Positions 16,476-26,384 of a DNA stretch of 64,000 bases are shown one piece after another. Source of the stretch: Pseudomonadota bacterium (GTDB lineage: Bacteria > Pseudomonadota > Alphaproteobacteria > Rhizobiales > Rhizobiaceae); the NCBI GenBank assembly GCA_023451735.1, contig JAEXYH010000040.1, positions 68,667 to 132,666 of the forward strand, in the 5' to 3' direction. The notes beneath the pieces are model-generated. The model was given only the letters and a program-made list of their open reading frames with translations. It was not told where the DNA came from and did no database searches. Numbering within the stretch: the first letter of the stretch is position 1; every line of letters starts with the position of its first letter. A program made the position numbers and the translations under genes.

Positions 16476-18620
16476 ATGAGCGAGCTCATACACACCAATC
16501 TGCACTGTCTTTGCCTGGTCGGCCGCCACCATGGGGTAGATCTCTCACCTGAGCGGCTGCAGCATGACTACGACGTGGGAGAAAAACAGGTCTCGACGCG
16601 CCAGTTGCTTTTGATGGCGAAGGACGCGGGCCTGCGCGCGCGCAGCCTGGATCTGACTTGGCACTCTCTCTTCACGCTCGGCGAAGCCTATCCGGTGCTC
16701 GCCGAACTGGAAAACGGCAACTGGATCGTGATAGCGGGCGCATCTACGGTTGATGGCGTCGAAACCATCCGTGTTCTCGATCCGCTGGCACAACGACCGG
16801 AATCCATCATTCTGACCAAAGAGCAGTTCTCGAAGAGCTGGCGCGGCAACGTCGTCCTGGTCAAGCGCGGCTACCGGATTATGGACGACGACCAGCCATT
16901 CGGCCTCCGCTGGTTCGTGCCGGATATCATCCGCCAGCGCAGTCTTTTCCGTGATGTCGGCCTCGCCGCAATCATCCTCTATGGGCTGGGCCTCGCAACT
17001 CCGCTCTTCTTTCAGCTCGTGATCGACAAGGTGCTGGTTCACCAGAGCTACGCGACGCTGGCTGTATTGACGGTGGGGATAGCGATCGCGCTCGTTTTCG
17101 ACGCTATATTCACCTTTTTGCGTCGCTATATCCTACTTTATGCGACGAACAGGATAGATATCCGGGTCGCGACCAGAACCTTCGGCCATCTCTTGTTCTT
17201 GCCGATTGCGCTCTTCGAGCAGGCGTCGGCGGGCGTGCTGGTAAAACACATGCAGCAGACTGGCCGAATTCGCGAATTCCTGACCGGTCGCCTGTTCCTG
17301 ACGCTTCTCGACGGCCTGTCACTGCTGGTCTTTGTGCCAATTCTTTTTCTCTACAGCATCAAGCTCACACTCGTGGTTCTCGGCTTCACGGCCCTTGTCG
17401 GGCTCGTCGTGGCTCTGCTGGTCGGACCGTTCCAAAGGCGACTTCATGCGCTCTACCAGGCGGAAGGAGAACGCCAGGCCCTTCTGGTCGAGACCGTCCA
17501 CGGAATGCGGACGGTGAAATCGCTGGCCCTAGAGCCCCGTCAAAGGAAGGTGTGGGACGATCAGTCGGCGCGGTCCATCTCCGTCCGCTTCCATGTCGAC
17601 AAGATTTCGACGGCTGCTCAGGCACTGACGGGCCTTCTGGAAAAGCTGATGAGTGTCGCCATCATCGGGCTTGGCGCGCTGGCCGTGTTCGATAACACGA
17701 TGACGATCGGCGCTCTCGTGGCGTTCAACATGCTGGCTGGCCGGGTATCAGGTCCCCTGCTGCAGATCGTCACAATGGTACACGAATACCAGGAAGTCGC
17801 CTTGTCCGTGCGCATGCTCGGAGAGATCATGAACCAGCGCCCGGAACAGTTCGACCGCGGCAGGGGGATCAGCCCTGCCCTCACCGGCCGCATTGAATTT
17901 GACAAGGTCTCGTTCCGCTACGGGCCGGATGGTGCGCCTGCACTCGACGAAATTTCCTTCATCATCCCGGCCGGCTCGCTGTTTGGCATCGTGGGTAAAA
18001 GCGGCTCAGGCAAGACGACCGTAACCCGGCTCATTCAGTGTCTCTACCAGAACCAGCAGGGCATCATTCGTGTCGACGGTTACGATAGTCGCGAAATTGA
18101 TCTCGTGCATCTGCGGACGAATATAGGCGTCGTACTGCAGGACAATTTCCTCTTTCGCGGAACCGTGCGGGAGAACATCGCGGCCACCAAGCCGGGCGCG
18201 ACGATCGAAGAGATTGTCGCTGCTGCCCGGCTGGCCGGGGCAGAAGAGTTCATCGAACGTTTGCCACGGGGTTTCGACACGCTGCTGGAGGAAAATGCCA
18301 GCAATCTTTCTGGTGGCCAGAGGCAACGTCTTGCCATCGCCCGCGCCCTGATCACTGATCCCAAACTGCTTATCCTTGACGAGGCGACCAGCGCTCTCGA
18401 TCCGGACAGCGAAGCGATCCTCAGGCAGAACTTGAGCGGGATCGCCGCAGGACGAACGGTCGTCATCGTTTCGCATCGTCTTTCGACTTTGGTCGATGCC
18501 GACGCAATCCTCGTGCTGGAGCGCGGCAAGATCGCCGATATCGGCCCGCATGATCAACTCCTATCCCGCTGTATGACCTATCGTCATCTGTGGGCGCAGC
18601 AGATGAGGCAGGTGGCATGA
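16476..18620 (+). CDS. Type I secretion ABC transporter with degenerate C39 domain (HlyB-like)
   Basis: A 714-residue exporter. Residues about 1-130 are a C39 peptidase-like domain (LHCLCLVGRHHGVDLSPERL) without the usual catalytic Cys-Gly context, as in HlyB, so it should bind rather than cut its substrate. Six membrane helices lie between about 155 and 430. The ATPase domain has Walker A GKSGSGKTT near residue 506, signature LSGGQRQR near 611, Walker B LLILDEATS near 630 and the H-loop in VIVSHRLS. It pairs with the HlyD-like adaptor at 18617-20026, whose start overlaps this stop (ATGA). The substrate is not adjacent in the operon; the 1504-residue protein encoded at 21446-25960 is a candidate by size and domain content. 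Confidence 0.93.
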   Translation: MSELIHTNLHCLCLVGRHHGVDLSPERLQHDYDVGEKQVSTRQLLLMAKDAGLRARSLDLTWHSLFTLGEAYPVLAELENGNWIVIAGASTVDGVETIRVLDPLAQRPESIILTKEQFSKSWRGNVVLVKRGYRIMDDDQPFGLRWFVPDIIRQRSLFRDVGLAAIILYGLGLATPLFFQLVIDKVLVHQSYATLAVLTVGIAIALVFDAIFTFLRRYILLYATNRIDIRVATRTFGHLLFLPIALFEQASAGVLVKHMQQTGRIREFLTGRLFLTLLDGLSLLVFVPILFLYSIKLTLVVLGFTALVGLVVALLVGPFQRRLHALYQAEGERQALLVETVHGMRTVKSLALEPRQRKVWDDQSARSISVRFHVDKISTAAQALTGLLEKLMSVAIIGLGALAVFDNTMTIGALVAFNMLAGRVSGPLLQIVTMVHEYQEVALSVRMLGEIMNQRPEQFDRGRGISPALTGRIEFDKVSFRYGPDGAPALDEISFIIPAGSLFGIVGKSGSGKTTVTRLIQCLYQNQQGIIRVDGYDSREIDLVHLRTNIGVVLQDNFLFRGTVRENIAATKPGATIEEIVAAARLAGAEEFIERLPRGFDTLLEENASNLSGGQRQRLAIARALITDPKLLILDEATSALDPDSEAILRQNLSGIAAGRTVVIVSHRLSTLVDADAILVLERGKIADIGPHDQLLSRCMTYRHLWAQQMRQVA

Positions 18621-20026
18621 CGTCGGCGCCTGACCCTCGAGACCAAAACTTGCCCGTTTCCATTTCCAAACCCGGGTCTGCCCTGGTCTCGAAACAGCAG
18701 CTGTCGGCAGTGATCATCGATTTCCAGTCAGATGCCGTGGAGCTCGAAGAAAGACCGCCGCCGCGGGTGGCGAAGGTGACGCTCTATGCGCTTTCGGCAC
18801 TTATCTGTGCAGCAATCCTATGGACTTCAGTATCAGAAGTCGACGAAGTCGTCATCGCTGCCGGCAAGCTGGTCACGAGCCAACCCACAATGGTTGTCCA
18901 GCCATTGGAGACCTCCATCATCCGTTCTCTCGACGTCGCCGTCGGCGAGATCGTTCATGCCGGCCAGAATCTTGCGACGCTCGACCCGACATTCAGCCAG
19001 GCCGACGTAGCGCAGCAGCAATCGAAATACAGCGCCTTCGATGCGCAAGTTAAGCGGCTTGATGCGGAAGTGTCGGGGCAAGATTACACGGCGTTGGCTG
19101 GCGGCTCGTCGGACGAACAGCTTCAAGTCGCGCTCTTTCGACAAAGGGACGCCTATTATCGCGCGCAGGTGCAGAATTACGACTCCCAGATTGCGGGTCA
19201 GCTGGCAACGATTTCCGCCGGCAATGACCAGGCCAAGATACTTCAAGGCCGGCTAGACACGCTGGGCCAGATCGAGGCTACCCGTGAGGGCCTTTACCGC
19301 AGGGATGCGGGGTCGCTGCTTCTGCTTCTCGTCGCAAGAGATGCACGTCTTGATGTCGATGCCGACCTCTCTGCAATTCGGGGTAAAAGCGCTGAGGCGC
19401 AGCACATGCTGAAAAGGCTGACGGCAGAGAGACAGGCATTTCTGGAGGACTTCCGCCGGGCAGCGATGGAACAGCTCGTCGAAATGCGCGATCAGCGCGA
19501 TACGGCAGCTGAGGAACTCAAGAAGATGGAATTGCGCCGCGCGATGGTTGCCCTCAAGGCGCCGGCCGATGCGGTGGTACTCGACCTTGCCCAGCGCTCA
19601 GTCGGCTCAGTCGTACGCGACGCCGAACCGATCGTGACTTTGGTGCCCCTTGACGTTCCGCTGGAAGCCGAAGTGTCAGTCAGCTCCCTCGACATCGCCC
19701 GCATCGCCGACGGCATGGATGCCCGCATCAAACTCGATGCCTATCCGTTCCAGAAATACGGCACTGCTTCCGGTAGCGTCAGGGTTATCAGCAGGGATAC
19801 GTTCGAACCGACCCAGCAGGAGGTAACGGCAGGGCAGTCTCCCCTACCGTTCTTCAGGGCTCGGGTCGCATTGAGCGGAACCCGCCTCGAAGTGCCGGAT
19901 GAAACCGTCAGGCTGCTACCCGGAATGACGGTCTCAGCCGAAATCAAGGTCGGACGTCGCACGATTATTTCGTATATTCTATATCCGCTGGTCAAAGGCC
20001 TCGATAGCGCCTTGCGGGAGCCGTAA
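18617..20026 (+). CDS. HlyD-family membrane fusion protein of type I secretion system
   Basis: A 469-residue periplasmic adaptor with a short cytoplasmic N-terminus, one membrane helix at about residues 58-78 (VTLYALSALICAAILWTSV), a lipoyl-like half (GEIVHAGQNLATLDPTFSQ), a long helical hairpin with coiled coil and a second beta domain (PADAVVLDLAQRSVGSVV). The C-terminal strand-rich part (TVRLLPGMTVSAEIKVGRRTIISYILYPLVKGLDSALREP) is typical of HlyD. It would link the inner-membrane exporter to a TolC-like outer-membrane channel, which is not encoded here. Translation is coupled to the exporter gene by an ATGA overlap. Confidence 0.93.
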   Translation: MTSAPDPRDQNLPVSISKPGSALVSKQQLSAVIIDFQSDAVELEERPPPRVAKVTLYALSALICAAILWTSVSEVDEVVIAAGKLVTSQPTMVVQPLETSIIRSLDVAVGEIVHAGQNLATLDPTFSQADVAQQQSKYSAFDAQVKRLDAEVSGQDYTALAGGSSDEQLQVALFRQRDAYYRAQVQNYDSQIAGQLATISAGNDQAKILQGRLDTLGQIEATREGLYRRDAGSLLLLLVARDARLDVDADLSAIRGKSAEAQHMLKRLTAERQAFLEDFRRAAMEQLVEMRDQRDTAAEELKKMELRRAMVALKAPADAVVLDLAQRSVGSVVRDAEPIVTLVPLDVPLEAEVSVSSLDIARIADGMDARIKLDAYPFQKYGTASGSVRVISRDTFEPTQQEVTAGQSPLPFFRARVALSGTRLEVPDETVRLLPGMTVSAEIKVGRRTIISYILYPLVKGLDSALREP

Positions 20027-20171
20027 GCCCTCGCTGGCACCGCCGGAAAATTGGCATTCATGGGCAGCTCAAACGTCATGCGACATGCCGATACGACGTT
20101 TGGCCCAGCCTCTAGACTGGATCCTCCGAGGAAGAATGTTCTCTCTCAAGATAGACCGGAAGCGTGCGGCT

Positions 20172-21356
20172 CTACCAAGCTGGAAAAGGATCCTTGAGAT
20201 TGCCCCACTCACGCGGATCGGAGCTGGCCAGACAGGCGTCCAACGCAGCGCGCACGCCTGTCTCGTCCATGCCTACGCCGATGAACACGAGTTCCTGACG
20301 GCGGTCACCCCAGGCATTGTCCCACCAGCTTTCCACATGTCGACGAAACTGCTGATGGCTTGGCCAGTCCTGCCGGGGAACGGTCGCCCACCAAAACCCC
20401 ATGGGTTCGCAGCGGCGCTGCACCCCGGCTACCGACATTAAGCCGACGTGACGTGGACGCGTCGCCAGCCAGAAATGGCCCTTGGCGCGAATGACGCCTG
20501 GCCAAGGATCGTCGAGAAACGCTCTGAATTTTTCGGGGTCGAACGGGCGTCTGGTGCGATAGACGAAGCTTGAGATCCCGTACTCCTCCGTCTCTGGTAT
20601 ATGCTCGCCCGGACTGTAAAGCTCCTTGTGCCATAGCGGATGGGCCGCAGCCTTTTCTTCGTCGAAGAGGCGGGTATTGAGAATGGTCGCAAGAGCGACT
20701 TCGCCGAAATCAACCTCCACCTGACGTACATCCGGATTGAGCGCGGCAACCGTCTTTCGAACCTCTGCCCGAACCTCTTCGGTCACGTCAGAGATCTTGT
20801 TGATCACGACGATATCGGCAAACTCGATCTGGTCGACCAACAGGTCGATCAAGGTTCGCCGGTCGTCGCTGTCGCGCTCTAGTCCACGGTCACGAAGAAG
20901 ATCGGCGCTGCTGTAATCGGCGAAAAGGCTGGCGGCATCGACGACTGTCACCATCGTGTCGAGTCTGGCGAAATCGGAAAGTGAAACGCCGTTTTCGTCG
21001 CGGAAGGAAAATGTTGCCGCGATGGGGCGCGGCTCCGCGATTCCGGTCCCTTCGATCAGAAGGTAGTCATATCGCTTCTCTTCAGCCAGACGTCGCACCT
21101 CCGCCAGGAGATCTTCACGCAAGGTGCAACATATGCAGCCATTGCTGAGCTCAACCAGTGTCTCCGTAGTATGCGAGAGATTGCAGGCGCCGTTACGAAT
21201 GATGCTAGCGTCTATGCTTACCTCGCTCATATCGTTGACAATAACGGCAACCCGCAGCCCCTCGCGGTTGGTGAGCACATGACTGAGGAGCGTCGTCTTG
21301 CCGGCACCGAGAAACCCTGCAAGCACGGTCACCGGCAACCGGCCGTCCCTGCTCAT
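20172..21356 (-). CDS. G3E GTPase, CobW/COG0523 family metallochaperone
   Basis: A 394-residue GTPase. Walker A GFLGAGKTT is at residues 14-22; the family metal-binding CxCC motif is GCICCTLR with C74, C76 and C77; the guanine-recognition motif is VVINKIS. The C-terminal half carries the CobW C-terminal domain (GVIRAKGHFWLATRPRHV). Members insert or deliver metals, often zinc, and many are induced by zinc starvation. ATG at 21356 gives the normal distance to Walker A; the frame is open to 21485 but that extension overlaps the gene upstream. It follows the 1504-aa protein gene on the same strand with a 90-nt gap, so the two may be co-transcribed. I see no Zur-like site directly upstream. Confidence 0.9.
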   Translation of the reverse strand: MSRDGRLPVTVLAGFLGAGKTTLLSHVLTNREGLRVAVIVNDMSEVSIDASIIRNGACNLSHTTETLVELSNGCICCTLREDLLAEVRRLAEEKRYDYLLIEGTGIAEPRPIAATFSFRDENGVSLSDFARLDTMVTVVDAASLFADYSSADLLRDRGLERDSDDRRTLIDLLVDQIEFADIVVINKISDVTEEVRAEVRKTVAALNPDVRQVEVDFGEVALATILNTRLFDEEKAAAHPLWHKELYSPGEHIPETEEYGISSFVYRTRRPFDPEKFRAFLDDPWPGVIRAKGHFWLATRPRHVGLMSVAGVQRRCEPMGFWWATVPRQDWPSHQQFRRHVESWWDNAWGDRRQELVFIGVGMDETGVRAALDACLASSDPREWGNLKDPFPAW

Positions 21357-21445
21357 TGGAGGCCTTTGTGTGGGCTCGTTCGCCGCATTGGGTTTGTGCT
21401 TGCTATCACACTCGTTGTGCACCCTGCTCTGCCCCATTTGATGCG

Positions 21446-24400
21446 TCACGCCGCAAGCTGCGGCCGGAAGACGACATCGGCCCAATAATTCGCCGAGTCA
21501 TAGGTGTTGTTCGGGAAAATCCCCAGAGAGGCGGATCCGCCATAGGCGTAGACGCCGTTGCCACCGGCAGCGGCACTCGACAGTGCCGACAACGGACCGC
21601 TGGTGACGGTGCTGTTGAAGAAGCCATCGGTCGCCACGTAGGTGCCGGTCGTGTGGTAGGATGCAATATAAGTCGTGTTGGCTGCGATCGTATAGGGTGT
21701 CGCAAGGTTCACGGTCTGCCAGCCGGTTGCCGAGGTGTTGGAAAAGGAGGCGGTTGCCAGCTTCGCGCCCGTCGCGGACCACAGGTCCACGACGTTCTGC
21801 CCGACGTCACCAGGGCTGCGATAGAACTTGATGCCGGTTATCTGTCCGGCAACATTCGACCGAAATTTGACACCAAGTCCGAGCTGCTGACCATCGTTAA
21901 GGCCGGTGTCGGCCGGTGTGGCCGAGGTGGAGAATAGGCTGTAGGTCGCAGGCTGCTGCGTGGTCGACGTAACGATGTTGAAGGTTTCGCTGGCGGAAAG
22001 GCCGCCGATGTCGGTCGCGGCGACTCTGATGCCATAAGTGCCGGCTGCCGTCGGCGTGCCGCTGAAGGTGCGGGTTGCGGCGTTGAAGCTCAGCCAGGCT
22101 GGCAGCGCCGAACCGTCGGCCGCGGCGGCTGTGTAGGTGAGTGTGTCACCACTGTCGACATCGGTGAAGGTATTGATCGGCAGGACGAAGGAATAGGCCG
22201 TGCCGATCGTGGCATTCTGGTTGGCGGTTTGAGCCGCCAGCATCGGGGCGTCGTTGGCGCCGCGAATGGTGATGGTGAGATTTGCCGTGGCGGTGGCACC
22301 GGCGGTATCGCGCATCGTGTAGCTGAACACATCGTTCAGCGTGTTGGTCGAAAGCCGCAACGCTTGCACGAAGGCATTGTTCTCGTTGATTGTGTAGGTA
22401 TAGGCGCCGGCCGCACTCAGCACGAGGCTGCCGTAAGTCCCGGTCAGGGCGGTGCCGAGCGTGCCGGTAGTGGTGCCGAAACGAACTGCGGTGACGGTCT
22501 TGGTATCACCGGCATCTGGGTCGGTATCGTTGGTGAGTACATTGCCGGTAGCGTTCGCGCCGCCTGAGCCGTTGGCGACACCGCCCTTTTCGGTCGCCGC
22601 GCCCGCATCGGCAACTGCCGTCGGCGCTGTGTTGCCGGGTGTCGTCGACGGATTGAACATCACATCGACCCAGTAGTTCGTTGCCTGATAGGTCTCCGTC
22701 GGGGCTATATTGCCGGCACCATAGGCGAAGACACCGTTGTTGCTGCCTGGAGCAGTCAGCGGGCCGCTCGTCACAGTTGACGTGAAGTAGTTGGCGGTCG
22801 TCGAATAGTTTCCGGCATTGGTGTGATAGGACGCGGTGTAGACCTGACCCGGCGTTAACGTCGCGGGGCTGGAGAAATTGGCTGTCTGCCAACCACTGGC
22901 GGTCTCGTTGGTAAAGGTAAGGGTCGCAATCCGCGTCCCTGTACTGTTCCAAAGCGATCCGGTATGGGTGCCTGTATCCTGGCTACCTTTATAGAACCGA
23001 ATTCCACTGATCGTGCCGGCCACCGATGTCTGGAAACGGACCCCGAGTTCAACTGGCGAGTTATCAGCGGTGTTGACAACGGCAGGTGCGGCCGAGGCCG
23101 AAAACAGCGATGTGTAGCTTTGCCCGCTGACCATAACCGTGCGCCCGGCCGATGGCGTTTCAAGATTGATACTGTCGTCCACCGCGCGGGATCGGATGGT
23201 ATAAATTCCCGCTGTCTGCGGTGTCCAGGAATATGTCCAGTTCTCGTCGCCCGTCGCCGGATGCCAGCTTGCGCCATTGTCAGTCGAGACTTCCACACCG
23301 GCAATGACACCACCGCCCGTATCGGTCGCTGTTCCCGTCAGAGTGACCGCTGATCCGATCGCCACGGTGGTGGGTGCGTTGACGACGGAAGTGGGAGCCG
23401 TTTTGTCACTGGACGCTGTGCCCGCGATCAGCCCCGATTGCAACGTGCCAGGTTGAATGCCCATGTCGGCCATGAGGTTGACCATCGCCTGCTGCACGCG
23501 CGGATCCGTGGGCGTCGCTTCCTTGTCGTGATTGTCGCTCAATCCCCAGGACCAGTAGACCGTACCTGCGCCGAAAACCAGCGCGCCGCTTGGCGCCCGG
23601 TAAAGCGTCAGGTTGTGGGTTGAGACGCCATTACCGGTCGTGTTTCCGTAATCGAGCAGATAGGTGCTGACCGGAAGTGTCGTTGACGACAGTTTCACAA
23701 GACCGGCCGGGTCAAAACCGTTATCGACCGCTTCATCCCACTCATAACCGAGATAGTTCTTGGTCAGCGTTGCCGTCTGGCCCGGCTGGAGATTGGCGAC
23801 ACTCGTATTGCGCCAGAAGCGCAGATTGGCATCGTCATGGGGGATGGTGATCGACTGAAGATTGGTGCCGACATCATCCACCTTGAATAATTGCCCGGTG
23901 AGGGAGTTCTCCGGACTTCCGCCACCAATCGCGGGCGGGCTCTGGCGCGGATCGCGGAACGTGCCCGTCCACTGGTTCGACGGATCTATGCTACTGCCCG
24001 GCGCCCAGGTTTCCTTGTAGGAGATCAACGTACGATAGGGTGTTGCGTCGCTGCTATAGCTGCTGCCCCAGCGGGTTCGCCAGTAGACCTCATTGCCACT
24101 CCAGAATTGCAGGTTTACGCCGGCATCGCGGGCCACCTCGACATTGGCCCGCTGCTGCCCGGACCAGTATTCATCGTGCCCGGCATCAAGATACATCCTG
24201 TGATTGAGAAGCAGACTGCCATAGCGATCGGCATCCACGCCCGCCATATACGAAACGTCATAGCCGTTCTGTTCCAGCCAGTAGATGCCGGCATACTCAG
24301 CCCCGAACAGATAGTCCTGGGGACCGGCGAAGGTACCGACCCCGCCGCGGGTCGCGATCGGTCTGTTGTAGCTGACCGCATAGGCCCGGCCCGCGCCCTG

Positions 24401-25960
24401 CCCCGTGGCCGGACCGTTTCCACCGTAAAAGTTTGCTCCGCCCCAACCGTTGTAGGCCTGCCAGGTCTGGTCGGCGGTCTGGAAGACGATGTCACTCTGA
24501 CTCGCATCGTCGCGCACGATAAAGGGGATGTGGTTTTCTCCGAACGTGCCGTCCTGACGTACGAGCTTGGCGACATAGACGCCGGAAACGGCATCGGCGG
24601 GCACTGCCCAGGAGGCCGAGACGGCCCAGTTGCCGGCGTCCACCGTGCCAGTTGCGGCATTGCGGAACGGCGTGGGTTGCGTCTGCAATCCAGTGCGCTG
24701 AAGAGTATCGACCTTGCGGGCGCCCATCCCTCCGTAGTAACCGAGCCGATAGATATCGATGCGATAATTGGTCGAATTGGTATTGATCTTGAAATTGATG
24801 GTGTTGCCATTGTCGACGCTGATATCGGTTGCGAACCCCTCGATATTGGTGCTGCCGGCACCGTCAATGCCCCACTCGCTCTCGGGATTGCCCTGCAATT
24901 GGTTTTCCAGCACGATCGGGTTGATGGCCGTGATCACCGAGGGCGTGCTCGGTCTTCCCGCAGTACCCGTGGTGACCGAGCCGCCGAGGTAGCCAATACC
25001 TTTGGAGTTGGTTGGACCTGTTCCCGTTTCCCCGCCGCCCGGCAATGATCCCGTCCAGACTTTCGATTGGGTTCCACTGGCGGTCCCCCGCCAGTCCAAG
25101 GCCGGTGACAGGTCGCGATCCAGCAAGGGATCGTTGGTCGAGGCCCCAATGGTCGGCTTGGATGCCGCCACGTAGTCCGGTCCTTCGGTCAACCTCGTCC
25201 CGGGCAATTGACCGTCTTCTCGCAGTATCCCCCCCTTCTGCGCCCAATCGAGCATTCGCGTGGGCGACGTGAGATAGCCGCACCCGCAAACACCGAAAGG
25301 CATGCCGACCGCCAACGAATGAACTCCGCCAAGATGCGCGGCTGCCTGCGCCGACGGTGCTGACTCGAGAATGACGACATTGCCTGATGTCGTCTTGCTG
25401 GCGGCAGCGCTCAAATCCGGCGGAGCCCCGTGCTCTGACATTGCCGGTATCGGGCTCTGCGGCAGATAGCGAGCCAGAGGGTCCTCGGCGAAGGGACTGG
25501 TTGCCATGTAGGTGAGAGGAATGGGCGATCGGCCACCGGACCCAGCGCCGGTTGGATTCCGGTGGAAGGACGCGAAATGTTGCGGAATGGTGGCCGACAG
25601 GGACTCGCCGGCGTCTCTGCTTGTCAGCCTCGTGCCATAAATTCGCGCAACCGTTTCCGGCACGTTCGGCATGGCGTGGCCGATTTCGTCGATCTTGATC
25701 TCGGCCTCCGGGTCCCAGACAAGAGCCGCCCTCTGTCCGGCCGCATTCTCGTCCAGCGCGGAACTATCGTCGGGATTTTCGACAAACGCGCCGCTCTCGC
25801 TAACGCCTGTGGGCGGTACATGTGTTGCAAGCTGCGCCTTGTCCTCGCGCCCGTCCGCAGGCTTGCGTAGCCTCTCGCTTCCGCCGGCGCTCAGATACTT
25901 GGGAACTAAGGCATCCACCCAAAGTGAACTCGAGGCCCACCGGCGAGCGCTGCGATACAT
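21446..25960 (-). CDS. Giant multidomain protein: N,N-dimethylformamidase-like core, Ig-like, DUF4082 x2, VCBS-like, cadherin-like
   Basis: A 1504-residue protein. ATG at 25960 has GAGAGGGG upstream. No Sec signal is seen. Residues 1-340 are unassigned. Residues about 345-836 resemble the catalytic C-terminal domain of N,N-dimethylformamidase beta subunit (YRIDIYRLGYYGGMGARKV, DAGHDEYWSGQQRANVE, FWSGNEVYWRTRW). An Ig-like domain follows (856-950), DUF4082 copy 1 (948-1103), a VCBS-like repeat (1113-1233, GNVLTNDTDPDAGDTKTV), a cadherin/He_PIG-like domain (1237-1328) and DUF4082 copy 2 (1337-1504). Such tandem Ig/VCBS/DUF4082 blocks are typical of large surface or secreted proteins. A type I secretion operon lies 1.4 kb away. 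Substrate and activity are unknown. Confidence 0.85.
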   Translation of the reverse strand: MYRSARRWASSSLWVDALVPKYLSAGGSERLRKPADGREDKAQLATHVPPTGVSESGAFVENPDDSSALDENAAGQRAALVWDPEAEIKIDEIGHAMPNVPETVARIYGTRLTSRDAGESLSATIPQHFASFHRNPTGAGSGGRSPIPLTYMATSPFAEDPLARYLPQSPIPAMSEHGAPPDLSAAASKTTSGNVVILESAPSAQAAAHLGGVHSLAVGMPFGVCGCGYLTSPTRMLDWAQKGGILREDGQLPGTRLTEGPDYVAASKPTIGASTNDPLLDRDLSPALDWRGTASGTQSKVWTGSLPGGGETGTGPTNSKGIGYLGGSVTTGTAGRPSTPSVITAINPIVLENQLQGNPESEWGIDGAGSTNIEGFATDISVDNGNTINFKINTNSTNYRIDIYRLGYYGGMGARKVDTLQRTGLQTQPTPFRNAATGTVDAGNWAVSASWAVPADAVSGVYVAKLVRQDGTFGENHIPFIVRDDASQSDIVFQTADQTWQAYNGWGGANFYGGNGPATGQGAGRAYAVSYNRPIATRGGVGTFAGPQDYLFGAEYAGIYWLEQNGYDVSYMAGVDADRYGSLLLNHRMYLDAGHDEYWSGQQRANVEVARDAGVNLQFWSGNEVYWRTRWGSSYSSDATPYRTLISYKETWAPGSSIDPSNQWTGTFRDPRQSPPAIGGGSPENSLTGQLFKVDDVGTNLQSITIPHDDANLRFWRNTSVANLQPGQTATLTKNYLGYEWDEAVDNGFDPAGLVKLSSTTLPVSTYLLDYGNTTGNGVSTHNLTLYRAPSGALVFGAGTVYWSWGLSDNHDKEATPTDPRVQQAMVNLMADMGIQPGTLQSGLIAGTASSDKTAPTSVVNAPTTVAIGSAVTLTGTATDTGGGVIAGVEVSTDNGASWHPATGDENWTYSWTPQTAGIYTIRSRAVDDSINLETPSAGRTVMVSGQSYTSLFSASAAPAVVNTADNSPVELGVRFQTSVAGTISGIRFYKGSQDTGTHTGSLWNSTGTRIATLTFTNETASGWQTANFSSPATLTPGQVYTASYHTNAGNYSTTANYFTSTVTSGPLTAPGSNNGVFAYGAGNIAPTETYQATNYWVDVMFNPSTTPGNTAPTAVADAGAATEKGGVANGSGGANATGNVLTNDTDPDAGDTKTVTAVRFGTTTGTLGTALTGTYGSLVLSAAGAYTYTINENNAFVQALRLSTNTLNDVFSYTMRDTAGATATANLTITIRGANDAPMLAAQTANQNATIGTAYSFVLPINTFTDVDSGDTLTYTAAAADGSALPAWLSFNAATRTFSGTPTAAGTYGIRVAATDIGGLSASETFNIVTSTTQQPATYSLFSTSATPADTGLNDGQQLGLGVKFRSNVAGQITGIKFYRSPGDVGQNVVDLWSATGAKLATASFSNTSATGWQTVNLATPYTIAANTTYIASYHTTGTYVATDGFFNSTVTSGPLSALSSAAAGGNGVYAYGGSASLGIFPNNTYDSANYWADVVFRPQLAA

Positions 25961-26384
25961 AACATGCCCCTCTCGCAAAATTCGGAGATGAAATATATGA
26001 AATTCGCTCCACAAGCTCTCCTCAAAATATAACCGAAAAAGAAGAGACTATATCTTACCCATTCGAACTATAAACGACATCCTTTCAGGCTAATCCGTCA
26101 GGCAAAAGTGCGATTTCAGTCCGGAACCTATCTTTATCGACAGGAAAACAAGGCCGCCTCAAACAGGCGAAGCTCTACTCCGCAGCACCACTGCCAGTTG
26201 CTCCCGATGCTTTTGATGAGATCCGAATACTGGACCCAACTATCAGGGCAGCCCAGCTCCTGATAAATTGACGGTCTGCGGTTTGATTTTCTCTACGGCG
26301 CTTGCGCTCCTGCAATCTGTGCAGTTTTTTTATCTTCGCTGTTGCCAGCCGCTCCACGCATCCGGAGCCGATGCTACGCTGTAA
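25961..26384. other. 424-bp intergenic region, AT-rich leader of the giant gene
   Basis: The part next to the giant gene (about 25985-26135) is clearly more AT-rich than its surroundings and probably holds its promoter. A 60-codon GTG frame at 26175-26357 on the minus strand has no ribosome site or recognisable content. Nothing else is supported. Confidence 0.5.

Noticed and set aside
20071..20101. AAACGTC ... GACGTTT inverted repeat between the convergent HlyD and CobW genes
   Set aside because: Only 7 bp per arm with a 17-bp loop and no U-run; not enough for a terminator call.
26175..26357. 60-codon GTG frame downstream of the DeoR gene
   Set aside because: Basic, low-complexity sequence without ribosome site or family resemblance.
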